Positions 12,401 through 24,400 of a stretch of 64,000 bases of DNA are shown here, piece by piece; positions within the stretch are counted from its first letter, which is position 1; every line of letters starts with the position of its first letter. Position numbers and translations under genes: made by a program. The stretch lies in the NCBI GenBank assembly GCA_946902875.1, contig OX336338.1, forward strand, positions 11,027,971-11,091,970. Reading direction: 5' to 3'. Origin of the DNA: Nematopogon swammerdamellus (Eukaryota; Arthropoda; Insecta; Lepidoptera; Adelidae). The notes beneath the pieces are model-generated. The model searched no databases and had not been told where the DNA came from. It was given only the letters and a program-made list of their open reading frames with translations.

Positions 12401-15400
12401 GTTTAGATCTACGTAAGCTAAATAGGTACATAAATAGCGAACATCTGTTTGACCATATCAGCAGTAAATAAAGCCCTAGACCCGTCCCGAAGGAATTTTA
12501 TCTAGGAACTTTATCTATTAGTTCTTTAGATTTTTTTTTATTACATGTTACTTTTTATATTAAATGCTTAATTTTTATTACTCTTTTTGAATGCATAATA
12601 TATAATTTTCCGGTGACACACTGTAGGTACATAGGTACACGAGTAAAGTAACGCGTGTTTCAAGTTCATTGTTTGTGTGCGATTCAAGATGATTACTTTT
12701 TGTAGTCAGCTTACTCATCTGCAGTGAGAAAAGATGACTGCTCTTGTTCGATTTCGCTATCGGTACCTATAAAAGCGAATTTAACTTTCATTTATGTTGT
12801 GATTATTATGAGTAAATACTAATGAGGCAGTAAACGCACGCCCAGCTATTATATTATAAATTCAGTTATGTTTTTTAGGCTGATTAATTATTTAATTCTA
12901 GATATCCCATATAAAGTACCGTGTCGGGTTGAGTATTAAAAAATAGTCCCACAAAATATCCCCCGTGCAAGTCGGATAGGCTAACCACCTCTCACATTTA
13001 TACGGTCGTTTCATCGAATCTTGCAGTAGGTAAGGAAGTATTCCTTACTTACCTACTGCTTGATCTCGACCTAATAGGTAATTTTCCTAGACGTGATTGC
13101 TCCATTCGATGTTGTGATGTAATTTACATGAGTTCTTGCAGGACTTACCTACTCTGCTTACCCCGATTGTCGTCGGAATACAGCGTGTGTGGTATATGTA
13201 CCTATGTATGACGGCGCCAAGTGTCTCGCGTATCAATAAAATAAATAAAAATTAAAATATTTTGGGCAACTAGAGTAATAGTACCTACTAGATGTCAAGA
13301 CGACTACTTGTGGCTAAAATTCATTTGCGATTGCGAACAAACCAACTCGGTAGTTCAGATGTTTAACCATTTATTGAGTATCATTCCTAGGTAAAATTAT
13401 TTAAATAACCCAGTCACCACCCCACCGTGTAAATTAACAACAAACAACAAGAAAAAGAAAATAACATTCTAATGAGAAAATCGGTTATTGTTGGGCGCCG
13501 ACAATGTGGTCGGTGTTGCTGGCGCGGAAGCGAGGGGTTGCGGCGGGGACTGAGTCACGCCCGCGTGTTCATCTTTTTTTCTTAGAAACTTTGTATACCT
13601 ACTTAATGCCGTAGAGGTAGCTGGTGTTTGGCTAATAGCTACACCGAAAACATGGAATTGAGTCGTCTGCTCTATTTTCTAAATATTAAAATAGTTTAAC
13701 CTATTTTACTTACTCAGTAGTAAGAAATCCATATAAGAATTTCTTTTGTAGACCTAGTTTGTCTAAAAGCAAGGGACGGCTATAGTAAATAAGTTACTAC
13801 GTACATAATTTCGTATATTGAAGCATATTGAAGGAATACAAACCCGAAAAGAGAAAAAAATAGCCTCATTTCAGATACGGACCGCAATGAAAACTTTTCA
13901 ATTCCATCAGTCTTCGCCTCTTCAGAGCATAGTTTTTGTTTTCTGAGATTTTCTTCGTCCTAGGCAGTTCTCGTCAAACTATGTCGTGTTGCGTTTTGTT
14001 ATGTTGTGTTTTGTTTTGTTGTGACGAACGACAACGTGATACGAGAATGGACGTCAAGCGGAGGCAAAACCCAACGCGTGAACTAAACTGCGGAAGCACT
14101 AACTGATGTGATGTGTACGTACATAGCTTTACGTGTTACCTCGGCACGCCGGCGCCGCCGTGACCCCCTTCCCCCTCCATCAATCATGAATACTGAATAC
14201 ACATAATAAAACTGTAAAGTTTGTATGTCTGATTTTATTGTGGGGGGGGGGGGGGGGGGGGACGGAGGGGGGGGGGGGGGGCCACCCCACATACAGTGAT
14301 TGGTGGAAGGATGTAGGAAAGTTGAACAGTGAGATAATTTTTGTAATACCTTTCGACTCAACCGATTTAGTTTTCGAGCGATATGATCTTTCTTTTTTTT
14401 TTGCATCTCGCCATGTCTTTTAGGGACTGAGTGGTATGGTAATCCCAAAATAAATGCATATCGGTAGCAATATATTTTTGCTAAGTGCGTAATTGTGTTG
14501 CAATCGGACTTTTGCGAATAATCATGCCCTAGTGCTGGTAAAATGGGAACATGGGAGATATATGTATGTATAAAAATATTTGTATTTTACATTCCCACAC
14601 TCAAGTATATTGCTACTAACTACAGAAGTAGGCCGGCAGGAAATACAAATTTCACAACAAACAGGATGACAAGGAATAAGTCCGCCTTTGCACCTTTTTT
14701 TAGACCAATACGAGTACATGAATTAGAAACATCGCAGGCATTATTAGTAAAACTTCCCAGAAATATAGACATTTTGAAGGCTGAATGAACAAGTTATGGA
14801 GGATCAAGAATGGATGGAAAAATCATCGATGTCTATTTTATAGATCGAACGTCGTACGATGCAACTTGTGCTAGACGTCGGTACAAGTGTGCGTGCATTC
14901 ACACGCAGTCGTGACACGATCCTACGACGGTGCTATCGCGCTCTCGCCCCCACCCGCCCACAGATGACAAGAGCGAGCGAGAAAGACGTCATCGCTAGCC
15001 CACCGGCGCGTTTGCCGTCTTTCCGCCCATTCCCATCACCAGCAGGCAAGCGAGAACGAGAACGCGATACCACCGCACCGTCACACGATCCTATCCGTGA
15101 CAGCATGGCTTCTTAACACGCCATAACATGCTCAGGCGAAACAAACAACAACGTTTGTCACTGTCACTCTTTATAACAGCAACCGGGCATGCTGCACACA
15201 CGCGTCACCGACTCGACACAGACCTGCGTGCGTTCAACACGCGCCGCACACGCCGTATGAAGCGGCGGCTGTCCGTGAAATCTGCACTATATGCAGGTCT
15301 CGTCGAGAACATATTTTTTGGGAGTGATGTATGGGATGGGCCAATCTATAAATAGTTATCGATGGGAAAAATTACAAAAAACCGGCCAAGTGCGAGTCGA

Positions 15401-18400
15401 ACTCGCGCACCGAGAGTTCCGTATCGCCATGTCATGGTCAGCGCCACTCACGCCATCTATGGCGTATTTTATTAAATGCTTCATATTAGTTAAAATTCAT
15501 GATTAGTTAAAATGCTTCATACTGTTTTCGTTAGATGGCGCGCATACACTTTTTAGTTTCTTGTATGGGGCCCCCGTGAATTTTTTACTTTTTCATATTT
15601 GTTGTTATATCGGCCATAATAACACATATTCTGTGAAAATTTCAACGGGCTACCTATTGTTCAAGAGATACAGCCCTCGGACAGACAGACAGACAGACAG
15701 ACATACAGACGACGACGTAGGCTTAGTAATAAGGTCCCGTGCGACGGATACGGAACCTTAACAAGCGGCTATAAATACAAAGTACGAAAATTATGACCAA
15801 ATGTATGAGTGGATATTTGGAAGAACTTCGTTAATGAGCAACAGATCTCCAAAAATATCTAACACTAGTTTTTGCCCGCGGTTTCGCTTGCATCGCCTAT
15901 GTCCATCCTGAAGGTCCATTCTAAATACTGGTCAAAGAATTTTTTAAATCGGACGAGTCTACTACCGTGGACCTCCATTTCCAAATTCTTGTGCAATGAT
16001 GTAACCGCAACAAAAAAAAAAACAAAATGTAAAATTTGCTCATAAAAGTGAATGTAATGTTCTTTTGGGAAATAAATATTCTTTAAACTGAAATTACCTC
16101 CTACATCCAAACTTACTAACTTTACCTCTTTATAATGTGTCAAATTAGTGTAGAAGTTTCGATCTCACATACGCTTGTTCTTTTTCCCGCGAAAACGCTG
16201 GGCGAGAACCAGTCCTACTGCCGCCGCGCCGGTACCTACTATGATGCCGGAGATTCCAAGACGGATTGGATGAACAAATATTATAACAAATAATTAATAG
16301 ATATGTAAAGAATAATAATTTTTTTTTTTAATGTTTGACTCCTAAAATATTTTCACACGATCTTGATGATGGTTTTAATGTTATTTATGTCGACAAACTG
16401 AAACCAATTGTTTGAAATGGTTCTAGCTAGCGCTACAATATCAATGAACTTGTCTTTATGGAACCCCAATTTATAACTGGTAAACCGCAACTTTACTGAT
16501 GGCATTGTTCGTGTGCTAAGTTCCTTAGTAGCTTGCTCCAACAAAACAGTAGGAGGCTTTCGTCGCTGGAACGCGCCTTTATAGCCCCGTCGCGTCGTCG
16601 TCGTCAGCGCCCTAGCGCCACCCCTGCGCGCCGCCCGCCCCCGGTTTCAAGCTCGCGCCGCCGCGCCGCCGCCGCTCTCCGCAAGGGAGCAACAGGTGGC
16701 TACATGTGGTTACATTACGGATGGCCGGAAACTTTACTCAAACATACTCATCTTTTGTGGTGAAGGTTACAAAAACTACATAGGAGTTCGATTTTATGTA
16801 AGATACCTACGAAGAGTAGGAATATAAGTCTTTTTTAACCGACTTCCAAAAAAGGAGGAGGTTCTCAATTCGTCTGTATGTTTTTTTTTATTTTTTTTTT
16901 TATTTTTTTTTTTTTTATTTTTTTGTATGTTTGTTACGCGATTTCTCCGTCAATTGAGGGCCGATTTAGAAAATTCTTTTTTTGTTAGTTAGGTCATACT
17001 TCCGAGGTGGTCCCATTTCAATTTTATCGAAATTGGTTGAGTGGTTTTCGTAAAATCAGCATAATACTATAGTGTGTGGTTACCTTCAGCAAAACTTGTG
17101 ATGTGGTCGTATTCGGCAATTTTTAGTTTGATAAATTAGTATGGTGTGTGGTTACCTTCAGCAAAACTTTTGTGATGTGGACTTATTCAGCAATTTGCAG
17201 TCTGACACATATGGCGAATAATTCTGTACCACTTCAATCGATTTCGATTATTCGATTTCGATTATTCTTTTTTATGTAATATTACTAAAAAGAATGAAAT
17301 AAAAACTGTTTTAAAAAATATTAAACCGATTTCCAAAAAACAAAAAAAAAAAGAACTAAAAAGTATTAAATACTTAATATTTTGAAATTTTCTCTGTCCT
17401 GTTGAAATACATGAATCGATATACTAGTGATACATATTCGGACCCTTGTTTCATGAATATTCTAAATTTGAAATTTTTTATCTTTTCCGACCGGCCAGGT
17501 GCGCTTAATTTATTATGGTACGAGCAAAGAGTTTGTATTACGTCGGCGACGTAATTCAAACTATTTGGGTACGAGTACCATCGAGCTGGTCTGATGATGG
17601 AGACAGAAGGTGGCCATAGGAACTCCTAAACTACACATGATAAACCCATCGTGTTTGGGCTCGTTGCATTTGTCTTCACGAGCAATTTACTTTAGACCTA
17701 AGAGATTCTCAACGACGGTATGTTTTCTTTTTTTGCATGTTTGTTACGCGATTACTCCGTCAATTGTGGGCCGATTTTGAAAATTCTTTTTTTTTTATTT
17801 GAAAGGGGATAACCCTGAGGTTGTTGAAGTGAAAACTTCTTTAGCGGCGCTTGGCACTTTTTTAGGTGGGTAAAAAATGTATAATTCGCGACATCGCGTC
17901 AGCGTCATTTTTAAAATGAAACCTTAAGTCATTGCATTAAGGGTTAAGTTAGAGTGGCACGGGATCTGCCGGCACTGCCGGAGTGCAACTGTTAAGTAGG
18001 GTTCGGTAACACGTTTATGTCTGTCCATTCTACTAAGTTCTGCAAAATGAATGAAGGGTTCCGTAACAAATGCATGTCTGTCTTTTCTACTAAATTTAAC
18101 ATTTATTTCAAAATTAATGTAGGGTTCCGTAACAAATGCATGTCTATCCGTTCTACTAAATTTTACAATTTTCAACCAAGGTCCTCCGACGGTTATTTTA
18201 TAATAAAAGTAGGGTTCCGTAACACGTTTATGTCTGTCCATTCTACTAAGTTCTGCAAGATGAATGTAGGGTTCCGTAACAAATGCATGTCTGTCCGTTC
18301 TACAAAATTTAACATTTATTTCAAAATGAATGTAGGGTTCCGTAACAAATGTATGTCTGTCCGTTCTACAAAATTTTACAATTTTCAACCAAGGCCCTCC

Positions 18401-21400
18401 GACGGTTATTTATAATAAAAGTAGGGTTCCGTAACAAATGTATGTCTGTCCGTTCTACTAATTTTCTCAATTTTCAACCAAGGTCCTCCGACGGTTATTT
18501 TATAATAAAAGTAGGGTTCCGTTACACGTTTATGTCTGTCCATTCTACTAAGTTCTGCAACATCACCTACAACGTCCGTGATGTCAGCCCATAACACCGG
18601 GTAAACTAAGAGCCATGTCAGTGCTTCCCCCTTTGATGAGATTTGATTTGTGAAAACACAAACTATTTACATAGCCGTTTCGACCGACGTTTAATTCAGT
18701 GCGGTGGTACCAACCCGGGCAGGTTAAACCCTACCACCAAGTAAGATTAGGAGGGAAGGGACTTACAGTTTTACGAGGAATTCGAACCTCGGTCAGCCTC
18801 CAACGGTCAGCGGTCACCCATCCAAGTACTGACCACACCCAGCGTTGCTTAACATTCAATAGCGACAGTTGACTGTCTGCACCACTGAGCTATCGAAGCT
18901 GACGTGGTCCTATTTTAATTGGGTCAAGATCGGATTGGAAAGCGAGGCGGAATCGCGAGGCCGAAGGCCGAGCGATTCCGCCGAGTACATTAATAGCAAA
19001 AAATTACTAAAAAAAACTGTGAAATAAAAAAAAAGTTTTAAAAAACATAAAACCGACTTCCTAAAAAAAGGAAAACTAAAAAACTATTCAAAATAAAAAT
19101 ATAAAAACCGCCTTCAAAAATATATGAAATAAAAACTTAAAAAAAAAAAACGAACCCTAGAGTTGAAGGCGGTGCTAAAGCAAGCAAAAATGATGCATGA
19201 AAGAAAACATGAGTGGATGATAATATCCTTTGTGATTTGTGTAGCCTTTTTAGCACCGCCTTCAACTCTAGGGTTCGTTTTTTTTTTTTAAGTTTTTATT
19301 TCATATATTTTTGAAGGCGGTTTTTATATTTTTATTTTGAATAGTTTTTTAGTTTTCCTTTTTTTAGGAAGTCGGTTTTATGTTTTTTAAAACTTTTTTT
19401 TTATTTCACAGTTTTTTTTAGTAATTTTTTGCTATTATTTAAATATAAATAAATAATTTTGATTTTATTTCTACTATAGCATGGGGGCTCGTTGTCTTAC
19501 TGGATGATAATCACAGGGCAAGAGGGGGAAGACCCATCGCTGCTCTGTGGCGATAATACTTAATAGTAACCTGCTCGAACTGTATCGATATGGTCCATTG
19601 TTGAAATAAGATGAGTACTACATTATTTGAGGACCATTGCAAATCAGTGATAGTCCCACGTAAACACGTGGAATAAGTATTAAGTAGGTACAATCGAAAA
19701 AAAAGAGAAAAAAAGTCATGATTTTACAAACATTACTAGGTAATTAATTACAACGTTAATTATTTAAACATTCAGAAATTACATTGTTGCTTTTTGTCAC
19801 AGATGCACAACTAAGTACTAAAAGAAAAGGTACACTACACTGTGACTACACCGTGTTCCAATAATAATGTTCCGAATAAGTACCTAAGTACTGGGGTAAT
19901 TCTGTATACCTGAACCTAAACAACTTTTGTTCTACAACTTTTTATTTACAAATATACGAAATTGAATTGGGACAGAAATGTTCTGAAATGTCCATACATT
20001 TTGGTGGGCGGACCGAACTTCCAAATGTATGGAGAAGTCGAAAACAATTTGTCCCGAAATAAAAAGTTGTACAAAATAATGTTGTTTAGGTCACGGTATA
20101 AAATGACCCCTTTCAGTATTCAGAACCTTATTTCGGACAGCCGAGGAATGCACACACTATAGCTCACTCAATATCACAATATTGTTTATATTCACAGTTT
20201 AGATGTCCAACACAAAAAGTTCGCCAACAAAATATTGCCGATCATAAAATTAAATGCTGAAACGAGAGCAAAATGTGACGGCGCGTCCCGACGAGCGCCC
20301 GCGCGCGAAATGATTTTTTCATGACGGACGGACGACACTCACTGACTGGGTTAGGAGCGAGGTTTGGCGCGGAGGGCGTGGCGTGGTGCGGCGGCTGCGC
20401 GGCGGATACAACCTCGTCAGGATTCGGCCAAGCTATTTCTCACCATCTCATTAGAATGTGTATACTGCGGCTCATTTATTTGCCTATTAATAGAGAAACC
20501 CCACTGAACAATAATTAATGATGCTCATATCAATAAAAAAAATCACAGATCTCGTGCATTACACGACCTTCGAGGTACATTGAAAATGAACTCAACAAAA
20601 AAAAAAAAAGTATTACATTTATATATTTTCTATTATTTTTCAAAAACACGAGCAGCTTAAAAAAATTAAACTAAAATTTTGACAGAAAATGAGATAAGCT
20701 TGACATTATGACTAACTAAAGTACGCATCTTCTAACCTAACCTATATATTTGCGAAGACAAATCCAACGAGCCCAAACACGATGGGCTTATCATGTTTAG
20801 TTTAAGAGTTCCTATGGCTTCGTTCCGACTCTATCATCGGGACCCTGGAAATCATATATGACTAGAGTAATTGCGAAGAAAAATCCAACGAGCCCAAACA
20901 CGATGGGCTTATCATGTTTAGTTTAGGAGTTCCTATGGCTTCCTTCCGGCTCCATCATCAGAACCCAACTAACAATCTAACAAAGTCACCCGAGGATCTG
21001 CAGAGCCGTGATTTGATTTTTCAAAATAGATTTCATACATTCGGATATTCGTCCTCGCTCTCTACGCTGTTGCACTTCCAAAAGTCGATTTCACACTCTC
21101 AGCGAAAATGGGAAAAATTTTAGGGACCACCTGCAGCACGAACCTTTTTTTTTTAAAGGTTCGTGCTGCAGGCGACGAATGCTTTTTTTTTTAAAGTAGC
21201 CCAAAGTCCAAATTTAAACAGATTTTTTTTAATTTTTCGATATCACTTTAGTTTTTGAGATATAAGAGATTTAGTTCGAGAAAAAAATTGAACTATTCAC
21301 ATTTTTGCATGAAAAAAAAACACATGTTATTTTTGAAAAAAAAAACCATTTCACCGTTCACCATCTTGTAGTCCTAGCCGACACGCGTCTTTTGAGCCCT

Positions 21401-24400
21401 CAACCACTCGCGTAGCCCCAAAACTTTCACACTCTCAGCGACGATTTCAGGACGATTTCACAGGACGATTTCACACTCTCAGCGAAAATGGGAGGCTATA
21501 CTGAAGCGATCGAAAAAACATTTTCAATGTTAAAATGCTCAGACCTCAAAATATTGATGCCTTGCGATTTGTGACTTGACAAAGTGACTGAATGGTCACA
21601 ACACGAGTCAGTCACAAAATGGATCTTCCAAAATTTTGTTTCGTTAGATTGAAGACAATATCACTCATACATAATTCGCCTTTCTTACTTGTTATATAAA
21701 CATTTGTTGACGTGAAGTAGGGTTATGCAGTGACTGATCTACAGCATTAGATGAGCCGCCCTCTAAGTCACCCCAAAAAAAATTCACCGACCAAATCAGC
21801 TTATAAGCTGAGTTCATATTGGATTATGCTTGTGTTGTATGGTTTGACTATATCGTCCTGCGACTGCGGGAGGAGCGTCAGCGCATTCACAGCATGATAT
21901 CGCTTTTTAATGAGCTCCGTTGAATGAATTCGTGATGGCAATTGCATTTGAAGGTACGCACGCTTGTTTATCGATAGGTAACATGTTTAATCGCGTTTTG
22001 CCTCGTCTAGCATTTAGTTCGGTGAGGTTATGTAACATTATCATTAGGGTAGGTATGCATACATTGAAACTCTTTCCACTAGTAATGTTTTTGAAGTACC
22101 TATTCATCAGTAGATACCCAAAATGGCGACCGACCGACGTATAATAAACAAATAAATCGTCGAGAGATGCGAAAGATTATGCCTGCTCGCTCCCAAATGG
22201 TGATGTGTTTATTATTGGTGATTGATTTATTTATTTACACACTGTCAACGTGTGCTGTCAAGGTAAGGTATATGGAGTGGACCAAATACCAGGAACTCAA
22301 CGTCTTTTAAGCGCCTGTGGTTGGTAATCTATTACACAGGGTATATATATGTTTGTAATATACAAAAATATATGTATTTTTCATATGACATACATAACTA
22401 TAAATTTAAAATTTTCTCCTTTACTTGTGCTGTGAGACCTTGCTTCTTGCCAAATTTCATTACGGAAGTACCATATAGGTTTTGATTTGATTTGAATGAG
22501 TTTTCATAAATTTAGTTTACATAAATGGCCGTATCTTGTGATTGCGTGAATTGAAAACCTAAATTGTTTACACCTCGAAGGAACCGTACACCTTAGTATT
22601 TGATTTATTTAGTAGTAATATTTGATACTCAGTATATAATTTCAACTTGATACCTTTACCCGTTCCAGTAGCGACTCCTGGTGCTGAGTATTGGGTTGGC
22701 TCTGGCTAAGGATTTTTTTTTCATAATTTCATAACTTACGCTTTAATTTATTTCTACCACAAAGAGTTCAAAAACTGAAAGACCATAATATTCCTTTTTG
22801 CTATAAGTCAATGCTTTTGCTGTCTTTATGTACAGACTTTAAATTCGACAAACTTAGGCAAGGGCGACCGTTTTGAACAATTAAATGCGCTTCCCGCTGC
22901 GCCAACTCGAAACGCTTAGCAGCGGGTACGCGCGGGACGGGGAGACATCGGCCGCTTGTAAGGAATACGATGGCGCTTAAAATGTAGCCAACCGGCCAAT
23001 GAATGCCTTGATGTGTCGTCATTCGTCGCCCGGGTGTGAAGCGCGCGAAATTTCAAATTATGTAATAGGATTGACGTTTTAGCTTATTCATCGTGGGTTA
23101 TTATCGTAGATAATAAAAATAATATAACCCCGATATTTTTTCACATTTGTTTTTGCTTAATACTGCGATATTAATGCTGGCATTCATTTTGTTTGGTTTG
23201 GCGGCGCCAACCTAGCCAACTTAAAGGAATCGCCGCTGACCCGTTCCTGAGAAAAACAGTCTTGACGGACAGACGGACGACGAAGTGATCCTATAACGGT
23301 CCCGTTCTTTCCTATTTTGAGGCGCGGAACCCTAAAAAGTTTCTGGCGCGTCCGTCCACCTAACTACAATCTAGTTTACAACGAATGTTGCACTGCGGTG
23401 GCGGCGGAGGCGGGGCGCGGCAGCGCGGCGGCGCGGCGGCGGCGTGTCGTCGTCGCGTGTCGTCGTGTCGTGCGTGGCGTCCCAGTTTTCACGCAAACAC
23501 GCGGCTGTGCTACGTTCCAGAGTGGGAAACATGGCTGACCTCAATTGAAAGGGAAACCTAAAAAAAATTACAGAACAGCGCGGCTCTGTGGGTCACCGTA
23601 TTTGTGTTAAACAGTGGTTTAAAAAAATATACGAGTATATACAATGTGCGGATTTCATTTAAATTTTCGTAATAATGTTTCGTGGAATTGAAAGATGACT
23701 TGACAGTCAGTCTCGGTAGGTACGTCGATGCGGTCACGGGCACGAGCACACGGGCACCGGGGGCGGTGGAACTTTGGATGGATGACCGTCCAAACGTTGT
23801 CCGTCCGTACCGTGGTTCGAATTCTACGTAAAACGGTAGGTCACCGTTTAGGTGGTAGGGTTTAAAAGATTAAGATTAATTAAGTTTGTGTACCACCACT
23901 ACCCGTGAAAACAGTAGTACGTATTTTTCGTTCAGCTAAGTGTACCCTGCACGTCCAAAGGGTGGCACCTATTTCACCAAGGTGTGACATCATGTAGGCA
24001 AGCATGTCAGGTTCCATAAAGAAATAGGTGGTACTGACTTGTCGCGGATGCCCTCCAGCTCCTCCTGCTGCTCCCCGATGGTAGAGTCCAGCTCCAGGTA
24101 CACGCCATAATCATTGTTCTTGTACACCTGCAGCGCCACGTCGTCCAACTGCGACACACACATTACCATAATATTACTTTATATCATCGTGACCAAAGAG
24201 AAACACTGACATGACATCTAAGTTCACGAAGGGCACGCGCTGACACCTGTACCCTAATCACGAGATTTAACCTACACCGCGTACCTACGCCGCCGTGTTC
24301 TCCGCATCATTTTATATGGAGAAACGAAGTTCGCAAATCTATCAATAGAGGCGCGGCTCCGTTTCTCCATACAAAATGATGCGGAGAGCACGGCGCGCGG

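Noticed and set aside
14083..14448. Proline-rich 121-aa frame
   Set aside because: It reads through the poly-G tracts; polyproline is a direct result of the run.
14859..15355. Arg-rich frames as small genes
   Set aside because: They lie wholly inside a MITE defined by inverted ends and an 8-bp duplication.
15865..16143. 92-aa minus-strand frame
   Set aside because: Its end ([12 protein letters not shown]) is the translated end of the GCCCGCGGCTTCGC dispersed repeat, and the rest is AT-rich with no start or domain support.
17996..18557. CRISPR-like regular array
   Set aside because: The units are full tandem repeats with no unique spacers, in an insect genome next to SINEs.
17924..18597. 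Long open frames on both strands ([14 protein letters not shown] and [13 protein letters not shown] units)
   Set aside because: They follow a 57/66/90-bp tandem repeat without stops; the same units are open on both strands. No start context and no domain.
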